Below, in pieces: positions 22,555 through 32,837 of a stretch of DNA of 64,000 nucleotides (position 1 is its first letter; every line of letters begins with the position of its first letter). Location of the stretch: positions 8,784,001 to 8,848,000 of the forward strand of contig JAKSXM010000263.1 of assembly GCA_022575985.1 (NCBI GenBank), read 5' to 3'. This DNA comes from Anagrus nilaparvatae (Eukaryota; Arthropoda; Insecta; Hymenoptera; Mymaridae). The position numbers and the translations under genes are program-made. The notes under the pieces were generated by a model that saw nothing but the letters and a program-made list of their open reading frames with translations, was not told the origin of the DNA and searched no databases.

Positions 22555-22765
22555 TATTTACGGCTCAAGTCTAGAAAAGTAAAGAATGGCCCAAATCGCA
22601 CGTAAATTACCTTCTGAGGCGAAGCCGAGGTAGACTGCGAATCGGGTCATTCTTTATTTATGGACAAGGGTCGTATAAAATTTTTCTATGTCTGTGGCGA
22701 GAAAACACGCCTTTACCGGACGCGTAGCATCCGGGAAATACGTGTTTCCGAGCCGCAGTCCAGAA
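22555..22765. repeat. Fragment related to the 13.7 kb palindrome arm
   Basis: 22558-22685 matches 320-450 in the same orientation (AAAGAATGGCCCAAATC, CTTCTGAGGCGAAGCCGAG and ATTCTTTATTTATGGACA in order). It continues into a CpG-rich stretch to ~22765 that is not in the outer arms and repeats a GCAGTCCAGAAAA word. It shows that the palindrome arm contains a dispersed repeat. Confidence 0.75.
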
Positions 22766-23163
22766 AATACTATTGGGTGAAAAATTTTAATTTTCTACCT
22801 TAAATTCGTTTTTCACGAACTCAAAAACTCCCTGGTGACTTACAAAATCCATTTTCTTATATTCTTGGTCCGCCATCTTGGAAAAGCGAAAAATATTGTG
22901 TGGTGAAAAATTGAAAATTTTCAATTTAAAATTCGTTTTTCTTGACCTCAAAAACCCTCTAGTGACGTAGAAAATCCATTTTCTTATATTTTTGGTCCAC
23001 CATATTGGAAAATCGGAAAAAACGATGAGGTAAAAATTGAAAATTTTCTATCTCAAATTCGTTTGTTTCGATCTCCAACTCAACGTAAAATCCCCCCCCC
23101 CTTAATGTAAAAATGTAATTTTTCTATACTTTTATGTCCGCCATCTTGAAAAATCGGAAAATA

Positions 23164-23554
23164 CAGTGGAACCTCCCATAACCGGATCAATTAAAATCAC
23201 GGATACGGGAGCAACTTCAATTTTTTAATAAATGATTAGGATAAAAAGATTTATTTTAACAAGATTTTTTTTTTGTTTAAAATTTTTCTCTTTATTTATC
23301 TAAGGAAACTGTAAATATTTTAATCTTTTTTTTACAATCAAAAATATAAAAATCATAATTTATTTATTTATTTATTTCTTTTATATAAATTTTTGGCCAT
23401 GAAAAGAGCCAATTGTTTTGTTTATAAATAATTTTTTTTTCAAAAAATGTTAATTTTCATAAATTTAAAATTAAAAAAAAAAAAATATCCTGAACACCGA
23501 TCCGGATATCGGAGGGTCCGGTTACGGGAGGTTCGGTTATGGGAGGTTCCACTG
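23164..23554. mobile_element. 391 bp pogo/Tigger-type MITE
   Basis: Terminal inverted repeats CAGTGGAACCTCCCATAACC at both ends, flanked by TA at 23162-23163 and 23555-23556. CAGTGGAACCTC termini and TA duplication are known hallmarks of pogo/Tigger transposons. The interior is AT-rich and has no transposase. The right end has three extra CGGGAGGTT-like words, a small internal tandem expansion. Confidence 0.85.
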
Positions 23555-23867
23555 TATTTTAGAGTGAAAAATTGAAATTTGTTAACCTGAAATTCGTTTT
23601 TCTCGACCCCAAAAACCTCCTGGTAACGAAGAAAGTTCTTTTTTCTTATGTCCGACTTGTTCAGAAACCACAACAAGAAAGAAGTCCGCGCGCAATTATA
23701 AATTTATCATTTTTTACATTTTTTACATGTATAATATTGTATTATCATGTATAGTCAAGTAGAAAACAAAACTTTTTTTATATTTCAGAAATGTTAAAAA
23801 TCTTATTTTTGGGATATTTTGCATATTAATACATTAAAATTAAAGTTCATGTATGTGTAACGTCAGG

Positions 23868-24470
23868 TCAAAATGACCCTAAATAAAAGGGTTATTGTTA
23901 TTAACAATCAAAAGTCAATGGTTGCTCAATATCAGGCATGACTTGGTAAAATATACCAAGTGTTATTAATTTAACACCTGAGCAAACATACATGTATATT
24001 TCGAGCATTTATCAACTCATCGGGCGTTGGCCCACGTACGTGAGACCTTGACATAGAACTTCCCCCATAATTAAAATTAGTAATAGATTTGGTGACTAGG
24101 CAAAAAGCTCTTATCACTATATATAGAGGTACAATCTGAAGGTTCGTTCTCTTTAATCTGCTAGCAATTACGCGACTAGTTTCAGTTCACAAATTCAGTG
24201 CCCAACGTTCGAGTACACTTACTTTTCCAAGGGATCTTAGCGGTTGGATTTTAACAAATTAAGGACTTCCAGTTGGACCTTAAGTAGTAATCATAGTAAG
24301 CACGTTGTAAGTTATTATAAGACAAATTATAAACTAATAAGTAAATAATAGAAATAAAAGTAGTTATTAATTAATTATCTTAAATTGATTTGAACCTAAT
24401 CCTTTCCCGTCGTTTAGTGTCACTTAGACGCAAGGCAAATAAGGTAATCGTATTAATAATAATTTCACAC
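23868..24470 (+). repeat. Possible solo LTR (Gypsy-like)
   Basis: Starts TGTAACGTCAGG and has a strong TATA box (CTATATATAGAGG near 24117) followed about 30 bp on by a plausible start region. It then has an AATAAA signal near 24350 and a CACA end near 24470. The layout resembles a Gypsy LTR. No flanking duplication could be found and the 3' end is uncertain, so it may instead be ordinary promoter-like sequence. Confidence 0.35.
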
Positions 24471-24474
24471 GCTT

Positions 24475-25586
24475 TTCTGGTATAAATTTAGACGTAAAAT
24501 ATGAAAACGTATAAACATGTAGAGACACATTTTTCATATACCATCGTAACTTTGTGGATGCCCACGTATGATCATGTATTATAATGTATAGCTCCATGCA
24601 TGATCATACATCATCATTCCTAAAATCCGATTCCATGGGTTCTTTCACTATATGCCACTTATCGTTGCTATGATACTGGTAATTTTTGTTTCTTATTATT
24701 TTATTTTATTTTATATGTTATAATTGTTATACTATGTTATTTATTATTATGTTATTCTGTATCAGAAATTTTGTATATTTTACAAATAAAGAGACTATTT
24801 ACATTTACATTTACACTTACAATCTATTAAAGAAGCATTAAATTTTACAGGATACCCTGAAAAATTTTTCTACACCGACTACTGATTTCATTTCTATTTT
24901 TTTTTTATTAAGAGCAATTTTGATAAATAAAAATATAAAATACAATAAAATGTATTTTTACAAATTATTACATACAAAATATAATTTAAAAAAATTATTT
25001 CTTAATTCTTAAAAATATTCTCATAAAAAAATAAGGATGCATAATAATGAAAAAAAAGCAAAAGAATCATTGAAAGTAATTATAAGCAAAAGTAGGGTTG
25101 TACATATGAAGGAGCTCCCCTTCTGCCCTATCACTCGGATAAGCCAAAATGAGGTCCTCGTCAAGATCTAGAAATCCCTCCATCAGCAACTAACTCCGGG
25201 ACTTAATCATTCCAAGTTCACTATGCTAAGGAATTCCATATGGAATTCCATTCCACCTTGCATCCGCTCCCACTCATCATTTTCTCAATTTAAGAGGAGT
25301 ATAAAAATATACTTTTCTAAATTAGAGAACGAATGTTGAATGCTGAAGTTACATATTAATAATAGTAAGATTAGTATTATTATCGTCATTTTATTTTATT
25401 TTATTTTATATTTTAAATCTCTAATTACTATTAGTTTATTTTAATTTATAAATTAATTACCAAAAATTTTCTTTTATATTCAAAATTTATCAAATTTTAT
25501 TTAATATTTAAAATTTTTTAAATATTTACAATGTTTATTTCTGTTGACTATTTTCAATTTATTAATTTACTAAATTATATTGACTT
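24475..25586. other. AT-rich spacer
   Basis: Includes a small set of CATGATCATAC words near 24560-24625 and long TTTTATTTTATT stretches. No gene or RNA signal. Confidence 0.45.
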
Positions 25587-25587
25587 G

Positions 25588-26526
25588 TATATGGGTGGTT
25601 TTCGCAGGAACGGTATACATAGTGTCCCCTCCGTTTATATCCAAAAATAAAGCTCTTTTAGACTTTTTTTTCTTTTAAAAAGTTCATAAATAATATTTTT
25701 TTAAAGTCACAACCTACTATGCATATATTGGTAAGTGAACAAAAAAATTTTCTGAAGCATATGTGTTCAAAATGTCGCCACCGTCCACTGTCCTTTTGCT
25801 TAACTGTAAACTTTTTTTTTATTAACAAACGGCTTAAATTTTGAACTTACATTTTTCTGTAGGATACATATGACGTATTTAGGTCCCAAAACTCATTTTT
25901 TTCAACGCAACAAATTTTCATGCAATCCTCTTAGCTTATCGTTACATATAAGTCTGTCCCCCAATTTTAGCTATTTTTAAGCTTCCCACCTTTTATGGGA
26001 GCGCACTCTATATTTATGCACTTGAAAGCACTGTTGTATTTGTTTTCTTACTTAACTACTCATATATGAACCGTGGAAAACTTAAAATTTTAAATATGAA
26101 AGCTTTAACTATGAAAATTAAACCTATTAAATTTTTAAAACGCTTTTACAAAAAAAAATGTCGCCACCGTCCATGTCGTTTTCTCCAAGTGTATGTCATA
26201 TATTACTTAATCTTGTTCAGTTATGTGTTTTGATATAAAAATAAGATACCCAGAGTTTGAGAAAATTTGATGGCTTCAATACAAAGTTATTTCAATAATA
26301 CATTCAAAACGTCGCAAGCGTCCACGTCGCCACCGCCTGCATAAATAAAAAAATCCCATAAGAATAACACGTAGAATTTATTTTTACATTTGTAGCAGTA
26401 CCTACTGAAAATTTTAGGTTTTCGGACATTGATTAACATAAAAATACAAAAAAAAAAAAAAATATAATTAGTGTTGTGCCGTAAACAATAAAAAAATATA
26501 CAGTTACAGTGAAAACCACCCATATA
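25588..26526. mobile_element. 0.94 kb TIR element with internal GTCGCCACCGTCCA repeats
   Basis: Terminal inverted repeats TATATGGGTGGTTTTC / GAAAACCACCCATATA. Inside, the word GTCGCCACCGTCCA occurs near 25793 and 26160 with a variant cluster at 26308-26340. Such subterminal repeats often bind transposase. It has no open frame of interest; the minus-strand frame 26287-26523 covers the right end only. A TA duplication is possible because the termini are embedded in TATA. Confidence 0.7.
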
Positions 26527-26701
26527 TATTATATTTTATTTATTAGTTTTAAGAATCAAATTATATTTACATGTATAACACAAGAAAGAACTGTATTTTT
26601 GCTAGCAAAATAAATTCTATAATAATAATTATAAAAGTATGCTAAAAAATTGCTAAAGTGTGTTAAAATGTGCTAAAATAACAATAAAATATGAATAAAA
26701 T

Positions 26702-27070
26702 TTTTGGGGGTATTTCGTAGTTTTTTTGGTCACTGAAAACGATGGAATCATTTTTTTTGAATTATTTTCTTAAAGCAAAAAGTTATGGGCTAATTTTAGT
26801 GGTCAAAATATCAAAAATTGGACAGTTTTCAACGTCAAAAACTTGTTGCGGGCAAAAAAATGTTTAAAAAATATTTTAAGAGGACATTTCGCGGGTTTTT
26901 TGGGTCACTCAAAATGATGAAATTGGTTATTTTTATTTATTCTTGACGTATTCAGAGTTATGGGCAAAAAATTGTAGCTTGAATTTCTAAAATGAGCATT
27001 TTTTTTTTAGTTGAATGGCTATCAAACGCGCAGAGAACTTTTCTGTACCTCTAGAAAGGTAAATTATCAT
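26702..27070. repeat. Fragment of the 1.8-3.4 kb fold-back family
   Basis: Collinear with about 2020-2392: TATTTCGTAG, AACGATGGAATCAT, TGGACAGTTTT, GGGTCACT and CCTCTAGAAAGGTAAATTAT appear in the same order and orientation. It extends past one arm into the loop sequence, so it derives from a longer copy. Confidence 0.75.
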
Positions 27071-27479
27071 GATATTTTTAAATAATTAAATCAAAACATA
27101 TTTATTTTAATTTATTTATTGATCCTTCTTTTGACAACTTGTTTTTGTATAATAATTAGGCGACTAGTTTCAGGAATAAATTTCCATCATCAGGTCTGTA
27201 TTGTAATTAAACTAAATTTATTTAGAACATTTGAATATGATATTGTAACTTTAGATTATTTCTGTATAGACTCACAATTATTTTATGACTAAATAAAAAT
27301 ATTTTTTTTTTTTTTTGAATATTTATTTTGTACATATGAAGATTTTATATTATGAAGATTTTTAATTATTTCTATGTAATAAAGATTTTTTTTTTAAATT
27401 TTTTTACAAGTGTTTGAAATCAAATCTGTTTTTTCTAATGTACAAGTATGCCATAGGAGGAAGTTAATATATAAAATAT
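27071..27479. other. AT-rich spacer
   Basis: Nothing recognised beyond A/T tracts. Confidence 0.45.
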
Positions 27480-27965
27480 GTTTTTTAATTCGTTTATCGA
27501 CAAAATTTCGCTTTAGTTTGCGCTCGATAAGGTCACTGTAATCTCCGATAAAGTTCAAAATGTATATATAAGTTTATACCGAGTCAAAGATGAACTGATT
27601 AGATTTTGGGTCAAATTGGAAATATGCTACCGAAATTCTAGCCGATATACCGAAATAACAGCGTTAAAAGCACAAAGTATCAAATATAAGATATAAAACA
27701 CAGTCATGATAAAATAAAATATGTTATTTTTTTATTTTTTTAAATATTTAAAAATTTTTAAATTTATGTATTTTATGTATTTTATTTAAAAAAAAAAAAA
27801 AAAAATTAAGGACAGTTTATACCCGCGAAAAAATGTCATTTTTGTTTGCGCTAGATAAGGTCATAGTAATTTCCGATAAGGTTCAAAATTTATATATAAG
27901 TTAGGTCTGAGTCAAAGATAAATTAATTAAATTTTGAACCAAATCCGACATTTGCTGCCGGAATT
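27480..27965. repeat. Tandem duplication, ~345 bp period, two diverged copies
   Basis: TTTGCGCTCGATAAGGTCA at 27516 and TTTGCGCTAGATAAGGTCA at 27846 start parallel stretches with TCCGATAA, TATATATAAGTT, GAGTCAAAGAT and TGCTACCG/TGCTGCCG words in the same order. Confidence 0.65.
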
Positions 27966-29262
27966 ATTACTCCAAATCACGGGGGGAGGGGGTTAAATTG
28001 TTTGTGGCCACCAACAGATTTGGTCTATTATAGGTTTTTTGTGTCACTGAACACGAAAATCGGGGGTTATGCTATGAGAAATTGGGGCTTGACCCTTAAG
28101 TTAGTCAAAACTACCCCTAAAAAAGAGCATTTTCTCTGTATTTACTCAAAGCATTTAAATTTGGTCTAATAGGATTTTTTGGGTCGCTGTTTACAAAAAT
28201 CAATTTCAATTCAAACTTTTAATTAAAACTCTTTTTAATTAAAACTTAACTCTTCACCCTTAAATTACTCAAAACTACCCCTAAAAGGGGTGTTTTCATT
28301 ACTTTCGCTCTGTCCTTTCATGATTTGGTCTAATAGGGTTCTTTGGGTCGCTGATCACGAAAATCGGGGTCTTTTCTATGAGAAATTGGGGATTGACCCT
28401 TAAAGTAGCCTAAATTACCCCTAAAAGGGGCGTTTTCGCTACTTTCGCTCTAGCCCTCCAAGATCCGATCTAATAGGGTTTTTTGGGTCACTAATTACAA
28501 AAATTGATGTCTTTTTTAATTAAAACGTAGCTCTTTACCCTAAAATTAGCCAAAACTACTCCTAAAAGGGGTACTTTCGCTAAATTCGTTCTAGCCTTCT
28601 AAGATTTGGTCTAATCGAGTTTTTTAGGTCGCTGATCACAATAAACATCCCTTCAAGGGTTATTTTAAAGCATAATAAAAATTTTGTTTAATAAAAAAAT
28701 TTTTTTTAATTTAAAAAAAATATTTCAAATGACAAAACATTTGCTTACCTTTATTTTATAAATAAGATAACTTTCGTACTGACCTTTTAGATCAAATCTT
28801 GGAGGGCTAAAGCGAAAGTAGAGAAAACACTCCTTTTAAGGGTACTTTTAGTTAATTTAAGGGTGAAGAGTGAAGTTTTAACTGAAAAGACATCAATTTT
28901 TGTGATTAGCGACCCAAAAATCCCAATTAGATCGAATCTTGGAGGGCTAGAGCGAAAGTAGTGAAAACACTCCTTTGAGGGGTAGTTTTGACCAATTTAA
29001 GGGTGAAGGGGTAATTTTTCATAGTTATAACTTCAATATTCGTGATCAGTGACCCCAAAAACCCTTATTAGAACAAATCTTGGATGGCTAGAGCAAAAGT
29101 TGCAAAAACACCCCTTTTAGGGGTAGTTTTGACTAATTTAAGTGTGAAGCCCCAATTTCTCATAGAAAAGTGTTCAGCGACCCAAAAAACCTATAGTAGA
29201 CCAAATCTGGTGGCAGCTACAAACAATGCCACCCCCCCCCCCCCCGTGATTTAACTGGAGTA
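27966..29262. repeat. 1.3 kb fold-back array of 125-160 bp units
   Basis: The ends pair: a G-rich tract then AAATTGTTTGTGGCCACC at 27978-28016, against GGTGGCAGCTACAAACAATG then a long C run at 29208-29246. Inside, five units in one orientation (cores near 28027, 28177, 28338, 28478, 28620) face three inverted units (near 28903, 29040, 29166). Each unit carries GGGTCGCTG, CCTTAA, CCCCTAAAAGGGG and GCTCTAGCC words. The ~120 bp centre is AT-rich. Confidence 0.75.
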
Positions 29263-29329
29263 AAATGTATATTTCATATTTTTAATTGTAATTTTTAAAT
29301 ACATTTAGGCTCATACATAAAACAAATCC

Positions 29330-31400
29330 GGCCCAAAATAAAATACTAATGTAAAAGATGATTACCGAGGATAAAAATGGACTCTATAAGTAAAAAAAGG
29401 GTCCCACATGATAAAATAAATACTAACAGTTAGAATTAGCTATCCAGGGGCCCATTGGACCCGATAAGAAAAAAATGAGATCTTGCTGAACAAATCGATT
29501 CCGAGGGATAAAAATAAACTGTAAGGGTAAAAACTAGGTTCACCAGCATAAAATAAATAACAACTGATAAAATCGTCTTTTCTAGGTCATATCGGGAAAA
29601 TATCAAATCCTGATGTATAAATCGATCCCCAGGGATAAAAATGGACTTTAGGGGTAAAAAATTGGTCCAGCAGGATACAATGAATACCAACGGATAACAT
29701 CGGTCATCCTAGGGCCTAATGTGCCCAATCGGGAAAAAATGAAATCCTGATGTTTAATTCGACCCCCAGAAATTGACTCCTTGGGAAAAATGGATCTTGC
29801 ATAATAGATTAAGTAACATCTGGTAAATTTACCCACCAAGAGATCTATTGGGCCCAATCCAGATAAAGTAAAATCCTGGTGCCAAAGTTAGTATTTATTG
29901 GTGAAAATGATTGACATGGGTTAAAAATGTGATAACTTTGATAATACCACTAAATAAAATCATAAACAGAGTTATCTATTGGATTCATTCGGGCTAAAAG
30001 AAAATCAACGTACATACATTTTAATACATTTTAGGCGTAAAAATTGATTCCGGGATTAAATAAATGGATTCGCATATTAAAATTAATAAAGAAATTAATA
30101 TCCAACACCAATAAAGGACATATTGGGTCCGACCGGGTAAAAATAATATCCTGGTAAAAAACTTGATCCCTTATAGTAAAAATAGTTTTCTGGAGGTATA
30201 AAATGGTTCTCGCATAATATTATTAATATCACCGAATATTATCAGTCATGCAGAGACTTACTGGGCTACAGTAAAATCAAGTTGATTTTAAGGCACTTAA
30301 TTTTATTCTTTACGTACTAAATAAATCATAAATAGTAAAACTAACGACATCTGGTTAAATCTGCCTAAAATCGTAAAATAAAGCTTTTGGACTAAAATAA
30401 AACTTTGATTCTAATACTGGTATTAGATTATAAAAATTTAGTTTAGTAGATTGAAAGTAGATTTCGAAAGTCATCAAGATACGAAAGTATTTCGCCCAAA
30501 AATAGTATGTAAAGCATGATTCAAAATAATTTTATGACAACTTAAATACCACATTCATAAATAATTTGGAAATAATGGGCGATCAAAGCAATAATAATAA
30601 TAATAATTAAATACTTTAGCTGAAATAATAATCAAATTATTAGATTTTATTAAATTTTTGTACTCTCACTGATAGTCGTATGATAAATATTTATTAAAAT
30701 ATAAAATAAATATAAAAAATTTATTTCAAGTAATTATCCATTAAAATATAAACTTATAGGCTTACATTGGTACAGAGAATAATATATACAGTATTATACA
30801 ATTAAATAAATTTTGCAGGCTACGACCTACTGCAACTTTTTCAATTCTCTTTTTTGGTATTCAAGAGTCTAAAAAATATTTAATTTTTATTTTGAAATTC
30901 AATTTTATTCACATAATATAAATGGAATTTTTTTTTCAAATATGAATAGCTACAATTTTACTATAAATTCTGCTGGATATTTTTTACGTCTATAATTCAT
31001 TTTTATTCCTAAAGATCGATTTATTCATCAGGATTTCATTTTTTCCTGATTATGCCCAATAGACCCCAGGGTGAACGATTTTATCAGTTGTTATTTGCTT
31101 TATACTGTTGGAGCAATTAGGTACCTTTATAGTCCATTTTCATCCCTGGGGATCGATTTGTACTGCGGGATCTCATTTTTTTCCGATTGGGCCCAATAGG
31201 ACCCAGGATGGACGACTTTATCAGTTGTTTTTTATTTTATGTTGCTGAACTATTTTTTACCCTTATAGTCCATTTTTATCCCTGGGAATCAATCTGTAAA
31301 GCGAGATGTCATTTTTTTCTGATCAGGCACGATGGGCCCCTGGATAGCTAATTTTATCTGTTGGTATTTATTTTATCATGTGGGACCCATTTTTTATCTC
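29330..31400. repeat. 2.1 kb fold-back array of ~135 bp units
   Basis: Left arm units near 29445, 29580, 29710, 29845 and more diverged ones to ~30270 carry GGGCCCATTGG, TCGATCCCCAGGGATAAAAATGG and CAGATAAAAT-like words. At least three inverted units occupy 31000-31390 (for example GATGGGCCCCTGGATAGC at 31330 opposite GCTATCCAGGGGCCCA at 29438). The outer 29390-29460 and 31320-31400 segments are the best match. The 30270-31000 loop is AT-rich with no recognised feature. Confidence 0.75.
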
Positions 31401-32837
31401 CAGGGCCACCCCTACTATATAGCGCTCTCGTTACCCCACTTATTCCTTATTTTTCTTATATACGGAATGTAGTCAGATTTCTGCAATTGCGAGAAAAGAC
31501 GCCACGCCACCTATTAGAAAGTGGTAAATAATGCTCATTTGAAAAAATTTATTATTTTTACTTATTACTACTGTATAATTTTAATATTTTGAAGATTAAA
31601 ATTCTGCATTTACTATTTTATTTTAATGTATATTAATTTCAAAAGTTTTATTACCCTTATTTTTTTGTAACTATTTTTCTCGCATAAATTGTAAAATATG
31701 TATCCACATTCATTTTATTTTTAATTTAGAAAATAATAATTACAGATTTTATTTATTTTTAAAACCATGCAAATATTTTAATCTGAACAGTTTACTCACA
31801 TTTAGAAAATATATTTATAGGTAATTTGTGTTTTTAAGTATTATTGAAAATATATTATGTTATTATGACTAAAATAAAAAATCATTAATGTCAACTTATT
31901 TAAGTAATGAATTATTTTATAGGATATTAAAGTAAAAACAAAATTTATTTTCCACTAAATTATGTATAACTTACGCGCTAAAGTACATGAAAAATACATA
32001 CAAAATTATATTACACATTATTAAAACAAATTTATTATTTATTTTAAATTATTAAAACAACGTTTTTAAAACAAGAATTAATAAATGACAATGAAAAAGT
32101 TTAATATACCATTAAATATTTTTTTTAAATGTGATAATCCCCACGAATCTAAAATGCTTGAATTTTTTTCTGCCATTTATATAACTAAATGTATAAATAT
32201 ACACTTTTATAGTTAAAAAAAACATTCACAAAGTCGCGTGACGAACTTGGGAATTCCCGAACTTACGAAGAAAAACAAGACAATACTTGCGCGCGTGATA
32301 AGAGATTCTAGTGGTAATACCAAAGAGGTAATACAACCGGCATAAAATAAGGCGATGGTGGGGAGCATAACGTTCAGCATGACATGAAAAAATTTATTTC
32401 ATGTTTTTGTTAGTATCAACTGAACATTATTAGTATATAAATAATACAATATTATTTTTAAAACTTTTTTAATTTTAAAAAATTTTAATTTTTAAATACA
32501 TTCCCTTAAATTGAAATAAATTTTTGTTGAAAGGAAAGTATATTCACTTATTTTAAGTTTTTTATTTACTCTTAAAACCATAAGCCTTTTTCGCTCGAAG
32601 CGACATCTTTTAATATTAAATAAATGTTATTATTGTTTTGAATCAGTTACATCTGATTACATCCTTTCAGAAGAAGATGTCGCTTAAATCAATGTACTTA
32701 TCTATTCATTCAATACCATGTTACTCTTTCAAAAGCCATGGTATTCTTTCAAAAGCATATTCCATTGGCGTATTTCAATGGCTTTTATGCCATAAATCCA
32801 ATATCCACGGTGTTACAGTGTACATATACATATAATA
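31401..32837. other. AT-rich spacer with small inverted words
   Basis: Contains AAGCGACATCTTTT at ~32600 and AGAAGATGTCGCTT at ~32670 as a short inverted pair, and a GCGCGCG patch near 32290. The 65-codon frame at 32638-32835 has no motif. Confidence 0.4.

Larger units (their letters stand above)
22075..23650. repeat. Inverted and tandem array of AAGATGGCGGAC units
   Basis: Units of ~100-130 bp contain CAAGATGGYGGACYAAAA followed by a run of AT-rich sequence and CCTCAAAAACCCC. Units at 22080, 22205 and 22330 are in one orientation; those at 22480, 22800, 22910, 23050 and 23570 are in the other. The junction lies near 22440-22480. A giant-arm fragment (22555-22765) and a pogo-type MITE (23164-23554) are inserted in the array. 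Confidence 0.65.

Noticed and set aside
27966..29262. CRISPR-like array
   Set aside because: Units are 125-160 bp, diverged, in both orientations and without short unique spacers; the window is eukaryotic.
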